From positions 93,230,635 to 93,270,370 of the forward strand of contig CM044499.1 of assembly GCA_024364805.1 (NCBI GenBank): DNA of 39,736 bases. The letters are read 5' to 3'. The notes beneath the pieces are model-generated. The model was not told the DNA's origin. It saw only the letters and a program-made list of their open reading frames with translations, and ran no database searches. A program made the translations under genes and the position numbers. This document shows, piece after piece, positions 20,838-32,238 of the stretch; positions within the stretch are counted from its first letter, which is position 1, and every line of letters starts with the position of its first letter. This DNA is from Euprymna scolopes (taxonomy: Eukaryota; Mollusca; Cephalopoda; Sepiida; Sepiolidae).

Positions 20838-21384
20838 NNNNNNNNNNNNNNNNNNNNNNNNNNNNNNNNNNNNNNNNNNNNNNNNNNNNNNNNNNNNNNN
20901 NNNNNNNNNNNNNNNNNNNNNNNNNNNNNNNNNNNNNNNNNNNNNNNNNNNNNNNNNNNNNNNNNNNNNNNNNNNNNNNNNNNNNNNNNNNNNNNNNNNN
21001 NNNNNNNNNNNNNNNNNNNNNNNNNNNNNNNNNNNNNNNNNNNNNNNNNNNNNNNNNNNNNNNNNNNNNNNNNNNNNNNNNNNNNNNNNNNNNNNNNNNN
21101 NNNNNNNNNNNNNNNNNNNNNNNNNNNNNNNNNNNNNNNNNNNNNNNNNNNNNNNNNNNNNNNNNNNNNNNNNNNNNNNNNNNNNNNNNNNNNNNNNNNN
21201 NNNNNNNNNNNNNNNNNNNNNNNNNNNNNNNNNNNNNNNNNNNNNNNNNNNNNNNNNNNNNNNNNNNNNNNNNNNNNNNNNNNNNNNNNNNNNNNNNNNN
21301 NNNNNNNNNNNNNNNNNNNNNNNNNNNNNNNNNNNNNNNNNNNNNNNNNNNNNNNNNNNNNNNNNNNNNNNNNNNNNNNNNNNN
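20838..21384. other. Assembly gap (547 N)
   Basis: A run of 547 N hides the expected right end of the Tc1 element. Confidence 0.99.
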
Positions 21385-21403
21385 TGTAAGAACAAAATAT
21401 TAA

Positions 21404-21484
21404 CAACGCCCCCTCCCCATTGTTACGAAAGAATTTCGAAATAATAATGTTACTATTTAGAAAACAATTTTGGAGAGGGCGTTG
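21404..21484. repeat. Imperfect hairpin with G/C-rich arms
   Basis: Arms at 21404-21424 (caacgccccctcccca...) and 21463-21484 pair with a few mismatches around a 38-base AT-rich loop. They are far richer in G and C than the surroundings. It could be a small foldback element or the end of one starting in the gap. Confidence 0.6.
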
Positions 21485-21938
21485 GGCTTCGCTTACTATA
21501 TATGTGCCTTCTATAGATGTTTCAATTTTATTTTAATTATAATAATTTGGTGGGTTATTAAATTGATTTGCTTTGATGTAAAAAAAAACAAAACAAAAAC
21601 AAAAACGAGATGCAAATAATAACAACTAACGGGACCTGTGGAAATTCCACAGTTTACTCATTCATATGTAATATATTGATATTGGTATTCATAGCATAAA
21701 TAGAGATGCCCTGATATTATTGGAACCCATGTTAACTGTAAAAGTATTTATCTATGCTAGAAAGGACGCCCGGCCTTGTCAAGTCGTTAAGTACACTTAA
21801 ATATGATATTTTAATGCTTGCAGATTTCGTATACATTATTATAGAATTCTATTGTTCTATCGATTTCTGTATGTTATAAAGTTGCGTTTTCAAAAATGAA
21901 AAAAAATATATGCATATGACCTTGGTGCATCAGCTGGT
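21485..21938. other. AT-rich DNA with an A-rich tract
   Basis: An A-rich run (aaaaaaaacaaaacaaaaac) lies at 21580-21606 and could be an old retrotransposon tail. I see nothing else. Confidence 0.4.
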
Positions 21939-22180
21939 GTTCCCTCACCTATAATCGAAACCGAGAACAAAACTTATGAAGAGGTCTTTATAAAATTATT
22001 CATAAAAAATGGATCACTGGAGTTCCATCAGCTATAATCGAAATCGAAACCAAAACTTATGAAGAATTCTTGGTAAAATTATTTATTAGAAAATTAGTGC
22101 CGTCAGCTATAATCAAAACCAAAGCAAAAACAAAAACTTATGAAAAATTCTTGGTAAAATTATTTTATATAAGAAATGGG
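21939..22180. repeat. Degenerate tandem repeat, three units of about 75-83 bp
   Basis: Units start near 21939, 22022 and 22097. Each has (c/g)tataatc(g/a)aaa, then aaaacttatgaa, then taaaattatt. The units differ at many places and in length, so the array is old. Confidence 0.75.
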
Positions 22181-22185
22181 AATCC

Positions 22186-23470
<1,285 letters not shown>

Positions 23471-23619
23471 AGTGTGCCTTAGGAAAAAGTTAAATAGTAA
23501 CGAAGGTTTCTTTAAAAGTGGACTTATCAAGAGGTGTAAAGCTCAATAGATACAGTTAAGCATAAATATAATAAGAGCAATTATAGACAAGACAACGTTA
23601 TATATTGGTATACGTATGT

Positions 23620-23800
23620 CAGACAGAGATACTGTGAACGAAGGGTTGAAGAGGAAAGAGAAAAGAAAGCTTATATACGAGAAAGAGAGAAGAGAGAAAA
23701 GATAGAGAGAACTAAACCATATATATAGAGAGAGATAGGCCTTATATATATAGAGAGAAACTGTATAGAGAAAGAGAGAGATAGACCGTATAGAGGAGAG
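23620..23800. repeat. Purine-rich (AG-rich) tract
   Basis: GAGAGA and AAAGAGAGA motifs are repeated with TATATAGAGA blocks (atatatagagagag at two places). This is a low-complexity purine strand. Confidence 0.7.
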
Positions 23801-24060
23801 AAGGCCCTGAAAAAAGTTGTCAACAGGGTGGAGCTTTGTGCTTCAAAGCGACAAGACGTAAGTCAGCGTAGGTCGGGTGGCGAAGTCCGCGAAAGGTGAC
23901 GGCAGCGGCGTCGCAGAGGTAAATATCAACGACACTAGCCGACGTTGGCGGCGACGGTAAAAATCTGTGTTGTTCAGCGGTCAAAGTTAGAATATTGACT
24001 GAAGAAAAGAATGAACCCAGCGAAGGAAGAGTCAAAGAAGCAGTTAACTATTTACTATAA
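23801..24060. other. Isolated G/C-rich segment, unassigned
   Basis: This segment has many CpG steps (for example ggcagcggcgtcgcag and gacgttggcggcgacgg), in sharp contrast to the AT-rich flanks. A 71-codon frame on the - strand is not recognised. It could be part of an LTR or another repeat, or a small CpG-rich remnant. Confidence 0.35.
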
Positions 24061-24206
24061 ATCAAGTGCTTCGATGAGCTTCAGAAACAAACACTTGGAG
24101 CAATTAACACACCCGCGCATAATGAAACGTAAACAATCCGAAGGACAGAAATATGAAAACTAGCCTGCGCGCGCGTAATCAAATATAAACAATTTACAGA
24201 AAAGAA

Positions 24207-24277
<71 letters not shown>
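24207..24277. repeat. (TA)n microsatellite
   Basis: This is a nearly pure TA run of about 70 bases. Confidence 0.95.
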
Positions 24278-24279
<2 letters not shown>

Positions 24280-25619
24280 AAACAAAAGAAAGGACACATT
24301 TCAAAGGACATTCAGTGAGGTTTTCAACCAAAACTTTCACTTCTCCAACATCTCTCTCTTACCCTAGAACCTTTATCTAATTGAGCAGACAATTTCTTGT
24401 CTTTTATATGAACATTGACTGTTGATATATTTTTCTGTCGGTAGAATTTGAATCATTATGACCATTTAGTCAGACATCTTTAATTTTCTTTTCTTGAATT
24501 GAATTTTATTTTTATATAAATAAAAGTTTCTTAATTTTTCGACGATTTTCTTATGTGATTTCGTTGTCCAGTACATTTCATTTTATTGTTGTCTTCGAGA
24601 CGGTTGTCCCATTCCCATAACAACGCATTATCAAGGAACCTGGGAAACCTTTTTTAATATATTTCGTTACGTCACCCATCTCTACCATCCCCAGTAGGAC
24701 TGGGATACGGCGTAACAATAGTTTATGTGCGTTTATGGCTAGGTATTACAATATCTAATGTTTCTCATCAGAAAAAAGTGCTAGGAAATGTCGACTAGAA
24801 ATGCGTTCAACCTAGCTCTAGCTCCTCTTCTGGTATATTTGTGTGTGTGTGTGTGTGTCTGTGTGTTTGCATGTTCGCTAAAAAATTTAGCATCCACATC
24901 CGACAGAGTCGAAAGCGGTACTATCTTAAATTGCAATATCCTGGATGAATAATATGTGATAATTAGAAAAATATTCTTTCGCGGTCAACTGGAGCACCTT
25001 TTGAAAGGGGGCGTCCTTTTTGCGTCGCTTTTTTTCTAAAGTATCGCATGCGTATCAAACTAAACTGTTTAAACAGCTTATTTTCACTTCTACGATGTCG
25101 CAATCATTCGCGGCCGTGTCGGTAAAAGCGATTGGCTGTAAAGTTTTGCCTTCTTTCGCGTTTCACGTTCGAGCCCGGACAACGCGGATCGTTTTTCTTT
25201 TTAGTTGAACTGGCACTCCCTGGAATAAAGCAATTCGACGTTATTGAGGCGTGCCTAACCTTTAGCACAAGTGACACTATCATCAGTGAATTTCGTGGTC
25301 TTCATCGGCAATGGTGAACGAACAGTTATAATTTAACGTTTAGTTCTATGAGGTTGAAATATTTTAGTCTATTATATTAAATATATATTCCTGATTAAAA
25401 TCAGCGATTTATAAAAATCATATTAATTGGAAAAGTAGTAAAGACATAACTTTTGTGAATCCTATATTATCTGGTAAACTTCTGCAATTTTCTCTCTCCA
25501 TGAATGTTTAGATTATTGTACCTGTTTACAATGCCTCGCAACGGGACAGAGTAAGACACCAAGGTCGTTTTTTAACGTGGAGAAAAGGTACAAAAATAAA
25601 AGTAAGGAATTGGAATAGA
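24278..25619. other. Unassigned DNA, with a GT run and a tRNA-like segment
   Basis: A GT run lies at 24840-24867. At 25111-25178 a B-box-like GTTCGAGCC follows GTGTCGGTAAAAGCG, which loosely resembles a tRNA-derived SINE head. No protein was recognised. Confidence 0.35.
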
Positions 25620-25639
25620 GCCGAGCACTTCCCTAGATG

Positions 25640-28332
25640 AGTTCATAATTAATGGATACTCTAACTTAACAGCTAAATCTGACCCCCAAAATCGCCATGG
25701 GCATGAAATATGTGCCTAAATTAAGGATGGCTTCCCGTGTGGCAGGGATATCTCTAGAGAAGATCCTAATTTACCCTATATGTGCTTCAGGGTTGCATTT
25801 GCTAACACCACTGCATTAATATTTGCCCTCTATCGGCCACACAACAGTGGAGTTACTATCTTTAAGAGCATATCTGAGAAAATAGACCACATACTGCCTG
25901 CAAATCCCTCGGCTAATATCCACATCTGTGGTGACTTCAACGTCCATAAAGTGGAAGGGCTGACACATTCAAATAAGACAGACGATGAGGGGAGGTTTTG
26001 TCATGATTTTGCCATTGCTTATGACCTCACTCAGATTGTAGGCAAACCAACTCGTGTGTCCGATACACTCGGTCAATATGCAAGCCTCCTAGACCTTTTT
26101 CTCTCAACTTCCCCTGAGCTATGTTCATGTTCCGTTCATTCTCCTCTAGGATCCTTCGACCACTCCGTCGTATCAGTTAAGATAAAAACGAAATGTAATA
26201 AGTCCCCAGACGTACCCCTCCACCGTACTGTATACCGATACTCTATGGCTGACTGGGATAGCTTCTGTACATTCATATCTGATTTACCTCTGCACTCCAT
26301 GTTTAAAAAGGAAGTGTCCTCTATAGTATCAGATCTGACCGAATGGTTAAGTGTAGGCATAGACCAATTCATACCATCTAAAAAATTCCAACAAAAACCT
26401 AACAGCCAGCCATGGTTCTCCCCAGAATGTGCTGCTGCTATCGCGAACAGAAATCACTTTTTCCATAGCTACCAACATAATAGATGCACTGAGACTAAAG
26501 CTGCTTTCAGGACTGCCAGCAACCACTGGAAAAGAGTAATAAAAAATGAAAGCAGGCTATATGCCCAGTCTGTTAAATCCAAGGTAGCTGATCAGCGGCT
26601 TGGTTCCCACCAGTTTTGACAAATAACAAATACGATCCTGAACAGATGTGTGCGTTCTATCCCAACCATTATCAATGGACCAGAGCTCATCTCGTCAGAC
26701 AAGGCCAAACTATTTGCAAAGAACCTATGCGACGAAGGCCATCAACTCCCCATATTTCCTCCTATAACACAGAACAAGCTAGGTAACATACAAATATCCG
26801 TGCATGAGGTCGCCAAGCTAATCAAGAACCTTGATTCCAGTAAAGCAACTGGCCCTGATGGCATCCCAATTATAGTGTTAAAAAAGCTTCAACCAGAACC
26901 CGCTCCCATACTTACGAAACTATTTAAGCGCTGCCTTAAGGAGAAGTGCTTTCCGACTCCCTGGAAGACCTCATCAGTTTGCCCAGTATTTAAGAATTCA
27001 GGTGATAAGTCATCACCCTCTCAGTACAGGCCAATAAGTCCCCTGTATGTTATGACTAAGTTGCTGAAATCCATATTAAATAGAGAAATAGTCAACCACC
27101 TCAGCAGAAACAACCTTCTTAGTGACACACAATATGGTTTCCGCTCTGCAAGATCTACCGAAGATTTGATGACGGTTATATCTCACAGGATTAGTTAATC
27201 TCTTGACAAAGGCTTCCTTTCTAGGGCAATTGCTCTTGACATATCAAAGGCCTTCGACAAGGTATGGCATAAGGGTCTACTTCACAAGATTCCCAGCTAC
27301 AGTATAACTGGAAATGTTTTCTCAATCATTAAATCATTTCTCTCCGATGGGCTCATAAGAGTAGTGGTCGATGAACAAAAATCGGAGGCCTGCAATATAA
27401 ATGCTGGAGTCCCTCAGGGGTCAATCCTGGGCCCAACTCTCTTCCTAATCTACATCAATGACCTCCCTAAACACATACTTAAATCATTCGTTGACATCTA
27501 TGCTGATGATACGACCATCTACGGCAACACATCTAAGGCTGTAAATGACAAAGTTCTCTCTGATTCTCTCTCCTCTGATCTCGAGCGCGTGGTTCAGTGG
27601 GGGAAGATGTAGCTGGTTACCTTTAATGCATCCAAAACCAAACTCCTATCCTTACATCATCAACGCTCTGAACCCCATCTGGCATCAGTTGTGATGGATG
27701 GCTCTTGTCTGGGTGAGGCCCCGTGTTTTGACAAGCTTCTGGGTTTGACCTTTACTCCTGATCTGAAATGGAACACGTACATCAAGTCTGTTGCCAAGGT
27801 CGCTGGAAAGATGGTGGGATCCTTCTACCGCTCCACTGCTCCAGAAGATATCTCACTACTGATGCAATTCTCTATCTATATAAAACCCAAGTACGTCCAA
27901 GGATGGAATACTCCTGCCATATCTGGGCAGGAGCTGCAAAAACAGCCTATCCTGCTTTGACAGAGTACAAAATAGACTTCGTGGCTTAGTGGGGATGCAC
28001 TTTTCTCTACCCTGCAACCTCTCTCTCACAGAAGAGACGTTGCGAGCCTATCCTTGTTTTATCGTTATTTCCATGACAGGTGCTCGTCTGAACTCCAATC
28101 TCTCCGTCAATATGTCACGAAAAACACCCGTCTAGCTGAATCCAATGTGAAAAATTTCCCCCACTCTTTATCTGTGCCTAAATCAAAACGTGGATTCCAT
28201 GAACAAGGCTTCTTTCTTAGAACTGCACGCCTGTGGAACTCTGTTCCGTCAGCCTGCTTCCCACCGGACTATAACTTGGATGTGTGTAAGTCCAACGTTA
28301 ACAAATTCCTAATGAACCGCCCTCTTAAGTAA
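25640..28332 (+). pseudogene. LINE C ORF2: endonuclease / reverse transcriptase
   Basis: The protein nicks DNA and copies element RNA at the target. Endonuclease motifs include ICGDFNVH near 25926-25949 and the terminal block GSFDHSVVSV near 26149-26178; the usual S of S-D-H is F, which would weaken catalysis. RT blocks follow: SSKATGPDGIPIIVLKKL near 26838, QYRPISPLYV near 27021, AGVPQGSILGP near 27404 and the catalytic YADD at 27499-27510. The C-terminal domain ends in NKFLMNRPLK at 28332. One frame is open from 25780 apart from stops at 26617 (TGA, where W is expected), 27196 (TAA) and 27610 (TAG). The frame shifts near 27840 and is restored before 28054. A small in-frame loss lies near 26730. 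Confidence 0.93.
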
Positions 28333-28440
28333 ACACTTCATCAAATCTCCACACTACCGTAATGTACTTGCAATAACCCTTATCCCTGAGTGGCTTCCGA
28401 ATCTTGATAAGTGGTGATCACTGTGTAAAAAAAAATGACA
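28333..28440 (+). other. LINE C 3' UTR and A-rich tail
   Basis: This carries the block caataacccttatccctgag and an A run near 28427-28435. The same block appears reversed at 20425-20470, which marks it as the family's conserved 3' end. Confidence 0.8.
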
Positions 28441-28548
28441 AATGGTAATAGATTTAGTGGCAGGAACCGAATGGCGTAAATAAAAAGGAAAATGCATGCT
28501 GAGAGGTCGAGCCAGATAGAGGAAAGAAGAGCAGGAGAAAAGAGGGAC

Positions 28549-28573
28549 AGATGGAGAGAGAGAGAGAGAGAGA
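28549..28573. repeat. (GA)n microsatellite
   Basis: This is a run of about 12 GA units beyond the LINE C tail. Confidence 0.9.
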
Positions 28574-29640
28574 CGGGGAACGAGAGAAAAGTTTATTAGG
28601 TAAAATAAAGTTACATAATTGAAAAGGAGAAAATCAGTATTCGAGAAAGATAGTTTTTCTATTATGACGTCAACAGTTTCATAAAGAGATGTTTATTTCT
28701 AATAATTCCTAGAAATATACATGTATTTTATTTTCATTTCATTTTTGTAACTTTTTCACTAAAATCCTCACTAAGAAATGTTCATTTAACCTTTATTAAT
28801 CATATGTATATATGTATGTATGTATATATATGTATATATATATATATATTGTGTATTAATATTCATATTAAACACCTTTTTTCTATTATTTAAAAAGAAA
28901 ATATAACTTTGTTATATATGACTTGTGAAATTGCCTTCATCTGCAAATGATCTTTTCAATTTGCATATTCTTTTAAACATTCATTTTAATACATTCCCTT
29001 TTTATCGGTTTCTATATGGGATGGTTACTTCGAGTTTACTATTACGTGTAACCATATTCATGCAGATATTCTACATGATTGATACTTGCATAATATGTGC
29101 GGAAAAGGCAATATTAACCACAAATCTCTTTTTATATATAGGTGGGTGTATATATATTTGTTTAAAAATTTTGCCTACCATACTTATCTGTCAGTTTTTG
29201 GTATACAGATAAACCTTAACATATAGCGTAATAGAACCCATGCGACATTTATATTTGAGTTTTTGCTGGGGAAAATCGGTGCTAAAGTGTGAAAATTTAA
29301 AAAATGGAATTTGTCAGGTAAAGGACGAAGGACAGCATTACGAATATGCATGCGTAACCTAATAGCTATTGGTTCATTTTTTTTTTAATATTTAGCCTTG
29401 CGGCAAACATGTCTTCATTGCGCAGTTATTCATGTCAAAGGAAAAAGTAAAACAAAAATCCGTAAGCTAAACGTTTTGGCTTCGATTCTCCGTGGTGGCG
29501 TATGAATAACTTTTTTTTTTTAAACTTTTAAAATCGTTTAAATTAACATCGTATCTGGTCCAATATAACATAATAAAAAATACGAAATCTGCATTAATCA
29601 AAATACCATATAAAGGCATATTTTTACATCAGCCTGCTAG
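28574..29640. other. AT-rich DNA with a short TA/TG array
   Basis: An interrupted TA/TATG array lies at 28801-28850. Nothing else was recognised. Confidence 0.6.
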
Positions 29641-29740
<100 letters not shown>

Positions 29741-30411
29741 AAAACTCCTAGTGGACAATAATAAATAAACAAATAAATTAAAAAGAAAGAAAGAAAAAAT
29801 AAAAGCCCGCAAATATTAATAGAATGAATCAAGTAGACAGCGGAGAGGGAGGGAAAGTTCCTACAGATCGAAAAATGAGATGGGGGTGAACAAAAAATCG
29901 TTGGTCATCGAAGATCAGTCTAAACTAAACACATTCTATTCACGCACACATACTGACACTGCACACCAGCATGTTTACAATAACGTTAGATCCTGTCGAA
30001 TGAATGCGGCATTGTGATGGCAACAATTATGAATGCCATGAATAATAAATCATGTTGGGTGGTATTTTAATCATCCCTTCATGAAACACCGGATGACTTA
30101 AGAATAATATAAATAATGAAAGACTAACCTGTCTATAAATCCTCATGTCCATGTACTCGATCAAGCATTTCTATCCTGCCGTATGGTCAAATTCTATTGC
30201 GTTTCTTTCTTAGAAACGTTTCGAGACATGTTCAAATATGGAAGATAAATTCCGCTCTCATGAACAATTTAAATTGCATCAAACGAGAGCCCTCTTGATC
30301 GTTAATTATTTATTATTTTAACTTTTAAAACAATAGTGAAAACATGCATTTTAGTGTTGAAAACATGTTTTGCAATTAACTTTGATGAATTCTCTTGAGA
30401 TTTATAAATTA
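29741..30411. other. AT-rich DNA without recognised features
   Basis: I see no coding or element signal. Confidence 0.6.
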
Positions 30412-30815
30412 CTAGCCTGGGTGCCCGACGTTTCCCGAGTGGTTGAAGGTGGGTGTTGAGCAAAGAATAGGTGGTAGTAGGAAGGCAGGTTCGAACCTGT
30501 ACCGCGAAGGAGGAAAAGAACGGGGAAAAACGTCATGTATTTGCTGTTACGACCACTGCCAAACCGAAAGTGGCCTAGGTACTAAGGTTAGACAATCGAA
30601 AAGAAGGAATAACATTCGAAAATATCGGCGAAAAAGGCGACCCCTCCCTGCAGAAACGTGCCTAGTTGAGGATAAAGGTATTAATGTTTTTAGCCGATTT
30701 TTCGGTATTTGTCGTCTGAAGGGCCGAGCTTAAAAATGATACTGATCTTGTGCAAATCCGTCGCCTCAGTCGAAAGTTTTAGGCATACATACAAACATAC
30801 ACACATACATTCATA
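30412..30815 (-). repeat. tRNA-like interspersed repeat, copy 3
   Basis: This copy begins actagcctgggtgcccg and carries the same ordered blocks as copies 1 and 2 (gacaatcgaaaag, gcgacccctccctg, gaattaatg-like, tatttgtcgtc, aatccgtcgcctc), ending in ACATACA repeats. Its B box is perfect on either reading (caggttcgaacctg, a palindrome). The A-box part is more changed than in copy 1. It is about 17 kb from the other copies, which shows that the family is interspersed and not a local tandem repeat. Confidence 0.65.
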
Positions 30816-31330
30816 TATTGGTAGCTCAAATTTTCAATTCAACCGATTAAAATGCTTGCCTTATCTCTGAATACCATTTATGTAACATTTCACATGTTTA
30901 GACAAGAAATTGTCTGAGTAATTTGATAGAGACCGCAAAGGTTATCTTTTTTAATTTTACCCCTATTATGGCCTCTTAACATTTATTTTTTGGGGCTCAA
31001 ATCAAGTTATTAAATTAGATCCATGCTCAAGGAAATTATACCTGAAATTTCACGGATTAGACCCAAAATTAATGGAGGAGTTTGGTAGAGTTTTCAAAGG
31101 TCAAATCGATTAACTCTGACCCATTAACAGCCACATTTCTGGCCAAAAACGGATAATAAAGATTTTCCCAAATCTCAGTACCCTGTATATCACATTTCGA
31201 GTATGTAGGATTAAAATTAACCGAGTTATTGCGTAGGGAAATGTACACAGACAGACACACAGACACAGAGACACAAGGGTACGCAGACACACAGACACGT
31301 TCACCTTTATAGATATAAAGATAGATTGAT
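30816..31330 (+). repeat. Probable repeat 3' end with ACAGAC simple tract
   Basis: An ACAGACACAC-type tract at about 31247-31300 is followed by ttcacctttatagatataaag. This resembles the tail of an interspersed repeat, and the preceding 200 bases have repeat-like composition. It is not assigned to a family and may be part of the same insertion as the repeat copy before it. Confidence 0.35.
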
Positions 31331-31578
31331 TACTTCACCTTAAAAGAAAATGTAATTCTTTTAAGTTACATTCCTTTTTATTTTTTTTTAATTAGCTAAG
31401 CGATAAATCTGTTAATTGATTTTAATTTCAATTTCAATCAGCCTGTTAGGAATAAGCCTGTAAATTATGACATATGGGGCATATTTATGACTGAGCCGTG
31501 ATTTGATCACATGAACCAATTCCGAACTTAGATAAGAAGACGTGGTTTTGTTGCTTTACAACTTCCCACTAATATTCA

Positions 31579-31639
31579 CCGAGTGAATTGTATTATGAAA
31601 CATTTGTGTATCAAATGTTTCATAATACAATTCACTCGG
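31579..31639. repeat. Perfect 28-bp inverted repeat, 5-base loop
   Basis: Arms at 31579-31606 and 31612-31639 are exact reverse complements around the loop tgtat. The right arm belongs to the LINE A-type endonuclease sequence that continues to the right. The left arm is therefore an inverted copy of the first bases of that fragment. Confidence 0.95.
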
Positions 31640-31850
31640 ATCACAGAATTGTTCGTGTTCCGGTAAACTTAGACTTAAGCCTAAATTCATCGGATACTAA
31701 AAGCTTAGCACGTCTTTGTTCGATGTGGTGTGCTACTGTGGCGGGCTACTACTTACATTACAGCCAAGTCTTTGATCGGAAATAAGTGATGTGGCAAGCT
31801 CAAGAAGTTTATTAGCTAATTTACTCCCAACTTTAGTAAGCGAAGGATGT
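31607..31850 (+). mobile_element. LINE A-type endonuclease fragment
   Basis: The segment matches LINE A from about 2693 to 2920: VYQMFHNTIHSDHRIVRV here against CPSFHNIVYSDHRLVRV there, with the same SDH catalytic block. Nucleotide similarity (ttcactcggatcacagaNttgttcgtg) goes on through the linker as cRggctaYta and gtggNNaa-type blocks. Similarity fades near 31850. It is short and truncated at both ends, with a foldback at its 5' junction. Confidence 0.75.
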
Positions 31851-32238
31851 CGCACACATTTATTTCATTGTTAACAGTTTAATTCACATCATAGTTTAGG
31901 AATGTGATTAAAAAATTAGTAACAAACTGATTTTTGTAAAGAATGTAATGTTCTCGCCCGTCAGGAGAAAAGAATAAAAGAAAGAAAAATAAGGCTGCTG
32001 CGATTATTTAAAAGCTGGTGATGTCGTTAAGTAACGACACTTCAGGACATCTAATATGTGTATGACAGGCAATAACAATAAAAAGCCATGTTGATAAGAG
32101 AAGGGCATTCCTGTTGGCAAAAGTGAGTTTTGTCAACGTTTATTGAATTTTGAGACAGGGAATTATGAAAAGGAGGAAGGTAAGATTTGAATTTTGATAC
32201 CGGGAATTGTAAAGAACTAAAAGAACAGTTAACATAAA
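31851..32238. other. Unassigned DNA before the gag fossil
   Basis: No recognisable sequence. It may include the leader of the element that follows. Confidence 0.4.

Larger units (their letters stand above)
25620..28440 (+). mobile_element. LINE C: CR1/Jockey-type non-LTR retrotransposon, 5'-truncated
   Basis: This is the best-preserved element in the window. It holds most of the endonuclease, the whole reverse transcriptase, a C-terminal domain and a short 3' UTR ending in an A run near 28430. The 5' end is lost within the endonuclease near 25620. A second copy of its tail, sharing the last 18 codons and the 3' UTR, is inserted in the Tc1 element at 20390-20575. The relatively few lesions suggest a young insertion compared with LINE A and LINE B. 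Confidence 0.92.

Noticed and set aside
20751-21406. Long open frames across 20751-21406
   Set aside because: They are open only because they consist almost entirely of N.
24081-24311. A frame with a long Ile-Tyr run that might suggest a membrane peptide
   Set aside because: It is a translation of the (TA)n array at 24207-24277.
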